Shown here in pieces: positions 1-6,395 of a stretch of 8,801 nucleotides of DNA. The stretch is from assembly GCA_003488145.1 (NCBI GenBank), contig DNMQ01000132.1, positions 1-8,801 on the forward strand, read 5' to 3'. A model generated the notes under the pieces. That model was not told the origin of the DNA, made no database searches, and saw only the letters and a list, made by a program, of their open reading frames with translations. The stretch's first letter is position 1. The number at the start of each line of letters is the position of its first letter. The DNA comes from Pseudomonas sp. (GTDB lineage Bacteria; Pseudomonadota; Gammaproteobacteria; Pseudomonadales; Pseudomonadaceae). Position numbers and translations under genes: made by a program.

Positions 1-1121
<1,121 letters not shown>

Positions 1122-1137
1122 GGACCACACCTCTTAT

Positions 1138-1230
1138 TCGATAGTTTTTCTACGTGGCTCAAGCATGCCGCCCTGGATTCGCTGGCGGAATTGGTCGAGA
1201 CTTCAGTTCTGTCGATATCAGGAGTATCGA
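1138..1230. promoter_or_regulatory. Candidate LysR operator region between gcl and the LysR gene
   Basis: The 109-bp divergent gap holds three copies of one hexamer: TCGATA at 1138-1143, TCGATA at 1212-1217 and its inverse TATCGA at 1225-1230. The last two form a perfect 6+6 dyad with a 7-nt spacer containing the LysR gene's ribosome binding site (CAGGAG, 1219-1224), and the dyad ends directly before the ATG. The distal copy is 74 bp away (about seven helical turns), next to the gcl ribosome binding site. Two-site binding by a LysR tetramer would fit, but the dyad is not a textbook T-N11-A box. No strong -35/-10 pair was found on either strand. Function is inferred. Confidence 0.45.
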
Positions 1231-2139
1231 ATGGATCGCTATACGACCCTGCGCAGCTTCGTGCTGGTCGCCGACTGCGGCAGCTTCGCCGCGGCTGCGC
1301 ACAAGGAGAACGTCACCCCGGTGGTGATGGGTCGGCGGCTGGATGCGCTGGAGCGGCATCTGGGTGTGAAGCTGATGCACCGCTCGACGCGCGGGCTGTC
1401 ATTGACCGATCTGGGTGAGCAGTATCTGGAGCGCGCCCGCGGGCTGCTGAAGGATTTCGATGAGGTGGATGCCAGCATCAGCCACGACCGCACCTCGGTA
1501 CGTGGCCATCTGGTGGTGTCGGCGCCGGCGGCATTCGGCCGGCGACATATCGGCCCGCACGCACCGGCGTTCCAGGCGCGCTATCCGGACCTGCAGCTGT
1601 CGTTCAACTTCACCGACAGCGTGGTCGATCTGGTGCGCCACGGTTACGACATGGGCATTCGCATCGGCGAGGTGACCGACCCCAACTATGTGGCGGTGCG
1701 GCTGTTTCCGAACAGGCGGGTGGTCTGCGGCTCGCCGGAGTACTTCGCCCGCCATGGCACGCCGACGGCATTGGAAGAGCTGACCGAGCACAACTGCCTG
1801 GCCTTCAACCTGCAGGGCGGGCAGCAGCGGGGCTGGACCTTCCTGCGTGACGGCAGGCAGGTGGCGATCCGCGTGGCCGGCAATCTGGACTGCAATGACG
1901 GTGAACTGCTGTTCGACTGGGTCAAGCAGGGCCTGGGCATCGGCTGGCGCTCGACCTGGGAGATCCAGGCCGAGCTCAAGCGCGGCGAGCTGGTCACGGT
2001 ACTCGATGAGTATGCGCTGCCGGCCTACGACATCCAGGCGGTGTACCCACAGCAGCGCTACCTGCCGGCCAAGGTGCGTTTCTTCATCGACTATCTGAAG
2101 GACATCTACAACGCACCGGGCTACTGGGAAGTGCGCTAA
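1231..2139 (+). CDS. LysR-family transcriptional regulator (CrgA-like effector domain)
   Basis: DNA-binding regulator of 302 residues, the usual LysR length. The winged helix-turn-helix covers about residues 1-60, including LRSFVLVADCGSFAAAA and the typical wing end RSTRGLSLTDLG (51-62). A linker helix follows, then a periplasmic-binding-protein-like effector domain from about residue 88 to 295, with the common segments GHLVVSAPAAFGRRHI and HGYDMGIRIG. The effector part resembles the large CrgA-like group of proteobacterial LysR proteins; the effector cannot be read from the sequence. The ATG at 1231 was chosen over an upstream in-frame ATG at 952 because CAGGAG lies 6 nt before it, the protein then starts directly at the HTH, and the longer form would run into gcl. 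Divergence from gcl suggests regulation of glyoxylate metabolism (inference). It ends 5 bp from the convergent hydrolase gene. Confidence 0.94.
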   Translation: MDRYTTLRSFVLVADCGSFAAAAHKENVTPVVMGRRLDALERHLGVKLMHRSTRGLSLTDLGEQYLERARGLLKDFDEVDASISHDRTSVRGHLVVSAPAAFGRRHIGPHAPAFQARYPDLQLSFNFTDSVVDLVRHGYDMGIRIGEVTDPNYVAVRLFPNRRVVCGSPEYFARHGTPTALEELTEHNCLAFNLQGGQQRGWTFLRDGRQVAIRVAGNLDCNDGELLFDWVKQGLGIGWRSTWEIQAELKRGELVTVLDEYALPAYDIQAVYPQQRYLPAKVRFFIDYLKDIYNAPGYWEVR

Positions 2140-2144
2140 GCGGC

Positions 2145-2555
2145 TCAGTTGCCGCGATAGGTGGAGAAGCCGTAGGGGCTCAGCAGCAGCGGAATGTGAT
2201 AGTGCTCGACGCTGCCATCAGCTTCGAAGATCACCGGAACTTCGGGGAAAAAGGTGCTGGCCTTCTGCGTGGCGAACCAGTCGCCGGTCATGAAGGTGAC
2301 GCGGTAGGTGCCTTTCTCCAGCGCCTTGCCTTCCGGGTAGAGCGCGGTGATGCGGCCCTGGGCGTTGGTCTCGCCGCTGTTGAGCGATTTCCAGCTATCG
2401 CCCTGACGCTGTTCCAGGGTGACGCGTACATCCGGTGACGGCAGGCCGTTCTCCAGATTCAGTACATGCACGCTGAGCGGGTTACCGGCGGCCAAGGTCA
2501 GACCGGATAGGCCGCTGAGCATCAAACCGGCGGCGATTGAACGTAGTGCTTTCAT
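2145..2555 (-). CDS. uraH: 5-hydroxyisourate hydrolase, transthyretin family, exported
   Basis: Hydrolyses 5-hydroxyisourate, the first product of urate oxidation, to OHCU. The 136-residue protein begins with a clear Sec signal peptide (MKALRSIAAGLMLSGLSGLTLAA, likely cut after Ala23), so the enzyme should be periplasmic, like E. coli HiuH and unlike cytoplasmic forms in uricase operons. The mature part has the family landmarks: LSVHVLN with His30, GRI with Arg68, HYHIPLLLSP with His118/His120, and a C-terminal YRG-Asn. His30, Arg68 and His120 fit the spacing of the catalytic His-Arg-His set. The family signature ends YRGS; here the last residue is Asn136. The ATG at 2555 has AAGGAA about 7 nt upstream. 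It follows the DUF336 gene by 17 bp (probable operon) and is divergent from a two-component system. No urate oxidase or OHCU decarboxylase is in view, so a redox-stress role is plausible. Confidence 0.93.
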   Translation of the reverse strand: MKALRSIAAGLMLSGLSGLTLAAGNPLSVHVLNLENGLPSPDVRVTLEQRQGDSWKSLNSGETNAQGRITALYPEGKALEKGTYRVTFMTGDWFATQKASTFFPEVPVIFEADGSVEHYHIPLLLSPYGFSTYRGN

Positions 2556-2572
2556 GGTGTTTTCCTTTTTCT

Positions 2573-3076
2573 TCAGTGGGAGGAGGGCAGCAGTTTTTCG
2601 ATGGCGGCCATGGCGCAGGCCTCGTCGTTCTTGGCACCGCCGGCACCGGCCACGCCGATGGCGCCGATCACCTCGTCGCCGGCCTTCAGAGGCACGCCAC
2701 CGCCGAGCAGCAACAGCTCATCCAGCGTGTTGAGGTTGGCGGCGTCCGGCGTAGCGGCGGCGCGCTCGGCGAACAGACGGGTCGGGGTCTTGCTCGACAG
2801 CGCGGTGTAGGCCTTGCGCTGCGCGGCGAGGGCGTTGTGCGGGCCGACGTTGTCGTCCCGGCGCAGGGCCACCAGGTTGCCGCCGCGATCGACCACCGCG
2901 ACCACCGCCGTGCGGTTTTCCGTGTGGCACTGGTCCAGCGTGGCCTGGATCAGGCCATCGGCCAGGGCCAGCGAGACGTTCTGCTGGGTGATCGGTGCTG
3001 GCGTGGCGGCGTTGGCGCTTAGGGCCGGGGTAAGTAATGCCAACGTCAGCAATGACAGTGTGGCTGCGATACGCAT
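2573..3076 (-). CDS. Exported GlcG/HbpS-like haem-binding family protein (DUF336)
   Basis: A 167-residue protein with a Sec signal peptide (MRIAATLSLLTLALLTPALS, AxA cut after Ala23) followed by a single GlcG/HbpS fold. Family landmarks are AVVAVVDRGGNLVALRRDD (57-75), the A-x-x-KAYTAL stretch (85-93), GGGVPL (125-130) and VIGAIGVAGAGGAKNDEACA (136-155). Members include GlcG of glycolate operons and Streptomyces HbpS, an extracellular haem-binding, redox-responsive partner of the SenS kinase. The mature protein has just two cysteines, Cys50 and Cys154, which could form a disulfide; this was not modelled. The ATG at 3076 was preferred to one at 3112 because AAGGAA sits 6 nt before it and the signal peptide then starts at residue 1. 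First gene of a probable operon with the hydrolase, divergent from the two-component genes. Haem binding and partnership with the adjacent kinase are inferences. Confidence 0.9.
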   Translation of the reverse strand: MRIAATLSLLTLALLTPALSANAATPAPITQQNVSLALADGLIQATLDQCHTENRTAVVAVVDRGGNLVALRRDDNVGPHNALAAQRKAYTALSSKTPTRLFAERAAATPDAANLNTLDELLLLGGGVPLKAGDEVIGAIGVAGAGGAKNDEACAMAAIEKLLPSSH

Positions 3077-3148
3077 ATCGGTTTCCTTGGGTGGCTGAGC
3101 TTCGGGGCGCATGGTGCCGATGCCTGCCCGTCAGAACCGTTGCCTGCG

Positions 3149-3166
3149 CATTACGCTTTTGTAATG
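3149..3166. promoter_or_regulatory. 18-bp palindrome CATTAC-N6-GTAATG, probable response-regulator (HprR/CopR-type) box
   Basis: A perfect 6+6 inverted repeat, CATTACGCTTTTGTAATG, in the middle of the divergent gap between the exported-protein operon and the two-component genes. Read on the minus strand it is CATTACAAAAGCGTAATG. From memory, the E. coli HprR box is close to CATTACAAAATTGTAATG, a near match, and Pseudomonas CopR sites also carry a GTAAT half. The palindrome centre lies about 41 bp upstream of the start expected from the CATAAC -10 element at 3187-3192, the classical position for an OmpR-family activator overlapping -35. Regulation of both divergent transcripts is inferred. Confidence 0.72.
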
Positions 3167-3192
3167 GCTCGCAGTGCGGCGACTCCCATAAC
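3164..3192 (+). promoter_or_regulatory. Candidate activator-dependent promoter of the two-component operon
   Basis: A -10-like CATAAC (3187-3192, 4 of 6 consensus bases) is preceded at 17 bp by a poor -35 (ATGGCT, 3164-3169) that overlaps the end of the 18-bp palindrome. A poor -35 under an activator site is expected for autoregulation by an OmpR-family regulator. The predicted start near 3199 gives a leader of about 20 nt before the ATG at 3219. No comparable -10 was found on the opposite side for the exported-protein operon. Confidence 0.45.
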
Positions 3193-3218
3193 CTATGCGC
3201 CATCAGCGAGGTGATCCG

Positions 3219-3893
3219 ATGCGAATTCTGGTGGTGGAGGACGAGGCCAAGACGGCCGACTACCTCAAGCGTGGGTTGGAGGAATCCGGCTACCGGGTGG
3301 AGGTCGCGCGCAATGGCGTCGACGGCAAATACCTGATCGAGGAGGAGACCTTCGACCTGGTGATCCTCGACGTCATGCTGCCGGGGCTCGATGGCTGGCA
3401 GCTGGTGCAGGTGGTGCGCAAACGCTCTGCGCATACGCCGGTGCTGTTCCTGACGGCGCGCGATGCGGTGGAGGACCGTGTGCGCGGGCTGGAGCTGGGC
3501 GCTGACGACTATCTGGTCAAGCCGTTCTCCTACGCGGAGCTGCTGGCGCGGGTACGCACCCTGCTGCGCCGCGGCCCGCCGCGTGAGGTCGAACGTTTCC
3601 ACGTCGCCGATCTGGAGCTGGACCTGCTGCGCCGCCGCGTCACCCGCCAGGGCGAGCGCATCAGCCTGACCAACAAGGAGTTCGCCTTGCTACACCTGTT
3701 GCTCAGTCGCCAGGGCGAGGTGCTGTCCCGCGCGCAGATCGCCTCGCAGGTCTGGCAGATGAATTTCGACAGCGACACCAACGTGGTCGACGTCGCGATC
3801 CGCCGCCTGCGCGCAAAGGTCGACGATCCCTATCCGCTCAAGCTCATCCACACCGTGCGCGGTATGGGTTACGTGCTGGAGACAGCATCGTGA
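3219..3893 (+). CDS. OmpR-family response regulator, CopR/CusR/HprR subgroup
   Basis: DNA-binding response regulator of 224 residues. The receiver domain (1-118) has the acidic pair Glu7/Asp8, phospho-acceptor Asp51 in [14 protein letters not shown], Thr79 (VLFLTARDA) and Lys101 ([14 protein letters not shown]). The winged-helix effector domain (about 125-222) shows [22 protein letters not shown] and ends [11 protein letters not shown]. The residue pattern matches the heavy-metal regulator group (CopR, CusR, SilR, CzcR), to which E. coli HprR also belongs. The ATG at 3219 was chosen over one at 3195 because GAGGTG lies 5 nt upstream and the protein then starts MRILVVEDE, as in the family. Its stop overlaps the kinase start. 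Position next to an exported hydroxyisourate hydrolase argues for an HprR-like role in oxidant response rather than a pure copper role; no copper genes are in view. Likely autoregulated through the palindrome upstream. Confidence 0.95.
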   Translation: MRILVVEDEAKTADYLKRGLEESGYRVEVARNGVDGKYLIEEETFDLVILDVMLPGLDGWQLVQVVRKRSAHTPVLFLTARDAVEDRVRGLELGADDYLVKPFSYAELLARVRTLLRRGPPREVERFHVADLELDLLRRRVTRQGERISLTNKEFALLHLLLSRQGEVLSRAQIASQVWQMNFDSDTNVVDVAIRRLRAKVDDPYPLKLIHTVRGMGYVLETAS

Positions 3894-5248
3894 GGCTGTT
3901 GCCGCGCTCGCTCAGCCTGCGCCTGGCCATCGCTTTCGCCCTGGTGGCGGTGGTGCTGCTCGGTGCCATCGGCCTCTATCTGTACCGCTCGCTGGAGCGG
4001 GAAATCAGTTGGCGTGACGATCAGGCACTGCTCGGTCGGCTGGAGCGCATGCAGGCCCTGCTCGAGGACAGCGCCAGCGTCGAGGCGCTTCGGCAGCGTC
4101 CGCAGCTGTACGAAAACATGCTGGGCAATCGCGACAGCCTGCTCTGGTTGCTCGACGCTCAGGGACGCGCGCTGATCGAGATCAACCCGGCGCGGCTGGC
4201 GATACCACCACTGCCGGCCGGCGATGCTGCGGAGCTGACCGATACTAATGGAGCGCGGCTGGCCTGGCGGCGGCTGCCGGGCGAGGCGGGGTTGACGCTG
4301 GTCGCCGGGCGCATGCTCGTCGAGCGCGAACAGATGCTCGCCGCCTACCGTGTGAAGCTGTGGTGGGCGTTGAGCCTCGGTGCGCTGCTGGCGTCAGTGC
4401 TTGGCTGGCTGATCAGCCGGCGCGCCTTGCGTCCGGTGCGGCACCTGACGCGTCAGGCCCTGGCGATCGATGTGCAGCACCTGCACTTGCGCCTGGACGA
4501 ATCGGCGATGCCGAGCGAACTGGAACCGCTGCGTGCCGCGCTGAACCAGATGCTCAACCGGTTGGAACAGGGTTTCGCGCGCCTGTCACGCTTCAGCGAG
4601 GACCTGGCCCACGAAATGCGCACGCCGCTCGGCAATCTCATGGGCCAGACCCAGCAGCTGTTGCACAAGGATCGCGATGCCGAGGCCTATCACGCGCTGC
4701 TGGTGTCCAATCAGGAGGAGTATGAACGCCTGGCGCGGATGATCGACAGCATGCTGTTTCTCGCCCGTGCCGAGCAGCCGGCTGCGGCCATCGAGCGGCA
4801 GCGCTTTGCATTGCCGGCACTGGTCGAGCAGCTGTGCGACTACTTCGAAGGCGTCGCCGAAGAGCGCGGCATTCAGCTGCTCGACGAAACCGAGGGCGAG
4901 CTGTTCGGTGACCCTGAGATGATCCGCCGGGCGCTGGCGAACCTGCTGGCCAATGCGTTGCGCTACGGCGCCAGTGACAGCCCGGTGCGTATCGTCAGTG
5001 GCTCAAGAGTAGGTTGGCGGTCGGTCAGCGTGATCAATCTGGGACCTCCGATCCCGCCCGAGCATCTGCCGCGGCTGTTCGATCGCTTCTACCGCTGCGA
5101 CCCATCGCGCGCCGAGCCGGGCGATACCGGCGGCCTGGGGTTGGCCATCGTGCGCTCGATCATGCAGCTGCATGGCGGCGAGGTGAGTGTTCGCAGCGAC
5201 GCCGGGGTGACCGAATTCACCCTGCGTTTCGCCGAAACGCCGGCCTGA
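3890..5248 (+). CDS. Membrane sensor histidine kinase, CopS/CusS/HprS subgroup
   Basis: Kinase partner of the preceding regulator, 452 residues. Transmembrane helix 1 covers about residues 12-32 and helix 2 about 157-177, enclosing a periplasmic sensor of about 124 residues. A HAMP linker follows (about 178-232), then the H box [15 protein letters not shown] with His241, the N box [10 protein letters not shown] (351-360), the F box LFDRFYR (396-402) and G2 box [10 protein letters not shown] (412-421). All catalytic parts look intact. The predicted periplasmic part contains no His and no Cys but Met54, Met77, Met142 and Met149. CusS binds Cu/Ag partly through periplasmic His, so metal sensing of that type looks unlikely; oxidation of Met, as reported for E. 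coli HprS, is an alternative (inference). The start is GTG at 3890, overlapping the regulator stop (GTGA), with GGAG 8 nt upstream. Confidence 0.95.
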   Translation: MRLLPRSLSLRLAIAFALVAVVLLGAIGLYLYRSLEREISWRDDQALLGRLERMQALLEDSASVEALRQRPQLYENMLGNRDSLLWLLDAQGRALIEINPARLAIPPLPAGDAAELTDTNGARLAWRRLPGEAGLTLVAGRMLVEREQMLAAYRVKLWWALSLGALLASVLGWLISRRALRPVRHLTRQALAIDVQHLHLRLDESAMPSELEPLRAALNQMLNRLEQGFARLSRFSEDLAHEMRTPLGNLMGQTQQLLHKDRDAEAYHALLVSNQEEYERLARMIDSMLFLARAEQPAAAIERQRFALPALVEQLCDYFEGVAEERGIQLLDETEGELFGDPEMIRRALANLLANALRYGASDSPVRIVSGSRVGWRSVSVINLGPPIPPEHLPRLFDRFYRCDPSRAEPGDTGGLGLAIVRSIMQLHGGEVSVRSDAGVTEFTLRFAETPA

Positions 5249-5250
5249 TT

Positions 5251-5275
5251 CCGATCGTTGGCACCGGATCGGGAA
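5251..5275 (+). terminator. Weak stem-loop after the kinase gene
   Basis: CCGATC (5251-5256) pairs with GATCGG (5267-5272) around a 10-nt loop, starting 2 nt after the kinase stop codon; TTCC and GGAA edges could extend it with a bulge. No T tract follows, so it is not a convincing intrinsic terminator. It may protect the transcript 3' end or mean nothing. Confidence 0.25.
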
Positions 5276-5305
5276 GCCTCTCTGCGCTGTCACAGCTAAG
5301 GTGGA

Positions 5306-5311
5306 TATAAC
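5306..5311 (+). promoter_or_regulatory. Candidate -10 element for the AP endonuclease gene
   Basis: TATAAC matches 5 of 6 consensus -10 bases and stands out in GC-rich sequence. No good -35 lies 16-18 bp upstream; the short palindrome GCTGTCACAGC (5286-5296) occupies much of the spacer. The predicted transcript would start at about 5317-5318, almost on the first GTG. Confidence 0.35.
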
Positions 5312-5316
5312 CGCCT

Positions 5317-6177
5317 GTGAGAGACGCGCTTGTGGATAGTCTGAAAATCGCTACCTACAACATCAATGGCATCCGTGCACGTCGGGCCAATCTGCTCGAA
5401 TGGCTGACGCGCGAGCAGCCTGACGTGGTCTGCCTGCAGGAACTCAAAGCGCAGGATGTCGATTTCCCCATCGACGACATCCGTGCGGCCGGCTATGGCG
5501 CCATCTGGCATGGGCAGAAGTCCTGGAACGGGGTGGCGATTCTGGCCCGCGATTGCGAGCCGCTGGAGATCCGCCGCGGGCTGCCGGGCGATCCCGATGA
5601 CAGCCACAGCCGCTATCTGGAAGCGGCCGTGCAGGGTGTGATCGTTGCCTGCCTCTACCTGCCCAATGGCAACCCGCAGCCGGGGCCGAAATTCGATTAC
5701 AAGCTGGCCTGGTTCGAGCGCTTCATTGAGCATGCCGCCGGTCTGCTGGCAAGTGGTCATCCGGTGGTGCTGGCCGGCGACTACAACGTGGTGCCCACCG
5801 ACGAGGACATCTACAACCCGCGCTCCTGGAAGAAGGACGCGCTGCTGCAGCCGGAGAGCCGCGAATGTTTCGAACGCCTGCTGGCGCAGGGCTGGACCGA
5901 CGCGTTGCGCGCCAGGTACCCGGACGAGCGCATCTACACCTTCTGGGACTACTTTCGCCAGCACTGGCAGAAGAACTCCGGGCTGCGCATCGACCATCTG
6001 CTGCTTAGCCCGGACCTTGCGCCGCTGCTGCAGGACGCCGGCGTCGATCGCTGGGTACGCGACCAGGAGCATGCCAGTGACCATGCGCCTACCTGGATAA
6101 CCCTGAAAGGTGACGCGGGCGCGGCGGCCGAGCCGGCGAAGTCGAACAAGCGTGGCAAGACGGGGGCGAGCAGCTAG
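5317..6177 (+). CDS. xth: Exodeoxyribonuclease III-type AP endonuclease
   Basis: DNA repair nuclease of the ExoIII/APE (endonuclease/exonuclease/phosphatase) fold; cuts 5' of abasic sites and removes damaged 3' ends. Numbered from the first GTG, 286 residues, the metal and catalytic residues are present: Asn15 (YNINGIRAR), Glu42 (VCLQELKAQD), Tyr114 (CLYLPNGNP), Asp155 and Asn157 (LAGDYNVVPTDEDIYNP), Asp226 (GLRIDHLLLSP), and Asp255-His256 (ASDHAPTW). This rules out the catalytically dead paralogue Crc. The last ~20 residues are an Ala/Lys/Gly-rich tail beyond the fold. The start is uncertain: GTG at 5317 has AAGGTGG about 12 nt upstream; GTG at 5332 has GAGAG 8 nt upstream and starts closer to the conserved KIATYNING. 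No ATG is available. It lies 68 bp after the kinase gene on the same strand, with its own candidate -10, so co-transcription is uncertain. Confidence 0.92.
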   Translation: MRDALVDSLKIATYNINGIRARRANLLEWLTREQPDVVCLQELKAQDVDFPIDDIRAAGYGAIWHGQKSWNGVAILARDCEPLEIRRGLPGDPDDSHSRYLEAAVQGVIVACLYLPNGNPQPGPKFDYKLAWFERFIEHAAGLLASGHPVVLAGDYNVVPTDEDIYNPRSWKKDALLQPESRECFERLLAQGWTDALRARYPDERIYTFWDYFRQHWQKNSGLRIDHLLLSPDLAPLLQDAGVDRWVRDQEHASDHAPTWITLKGDAGAAAEPAKSNKRGKTGASS

Positions 6178-6275
6178 AGGCAGGCGGTGCGAGGCGGGGC
6201 TCGAACGATGCGGCAACGTGCGACGCGGCCGGTTCTACAAGACCTTGTGCCAATCGTCGCTGAGGCATCAGCAGA

Positions 6276-6352
6276 TCGACGGTCGCGATTAGTATCCGGG
6301 CAACTGGTCGGCAAACGACATCGCGGGCTCCAGCGGCCCGCTGTCGACGGTC
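6276..6352 (+). repeat. Direct 9-bp repeat TCGACGGTC and competing hairpins upstream of the GAF-EAL gene
   Basis: The 218-bp gap between the endonuclease and GAF-EAL genes contains TCGACGGTC twice (6276-6284 and 6344-6352). Between them, GCGGGC (6323-6328) can pair with GCCCGC (6336-6341), while CAGCG (6331-6335) can pair with CGCTG (6339-6343); the two stems exclude one another. They sit about 50-70 nt before the start codon. No strong promoter was recognised (a TAGTAT at 6290-6295 has no -35). Chance is possible in DNA this GC-rich. Confidence 0.3.
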
Positions 6353-6395
6353 TTCATACGGCAGCAATGGCAGCCAGCAAACGGGGAGGGACTCC

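Noticed and set aside
3077..3112. Upstream ATG at 3112 adding 12 residues to the DUF336 protein
   Set aside because: No ribosome binding site, and it would place a polar stretch before the signal peptide.
2718..3602. Minus-strand open frame spanning the divergent gap and both neighbours
   Set aside because: Would cross the palindrome and overlap two well-supported genes in wrong frames.
5258..5275. TTGGCACC as a possible sigma-54 -24 element
   Set aside because: No TTGC-type -12 element at the required spacing.
6188..6208. tRNA 3'-end-like sequence on the minus strand (GTTCGAGCCCCGCCTCGCACC)
   Set aside because: The T-stem halves do not pair and no cloverleaf can be drawn upstream; probably chance, with no integrase or flanking repeat to suggest an attachment site.
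5296..6216. Minus-strand open frame (306 codons) covering the AP endonuclease gene
   Set aside because: Shadow of a gene with a complete set of ExoIII catalytic residues; no recognisable domain.
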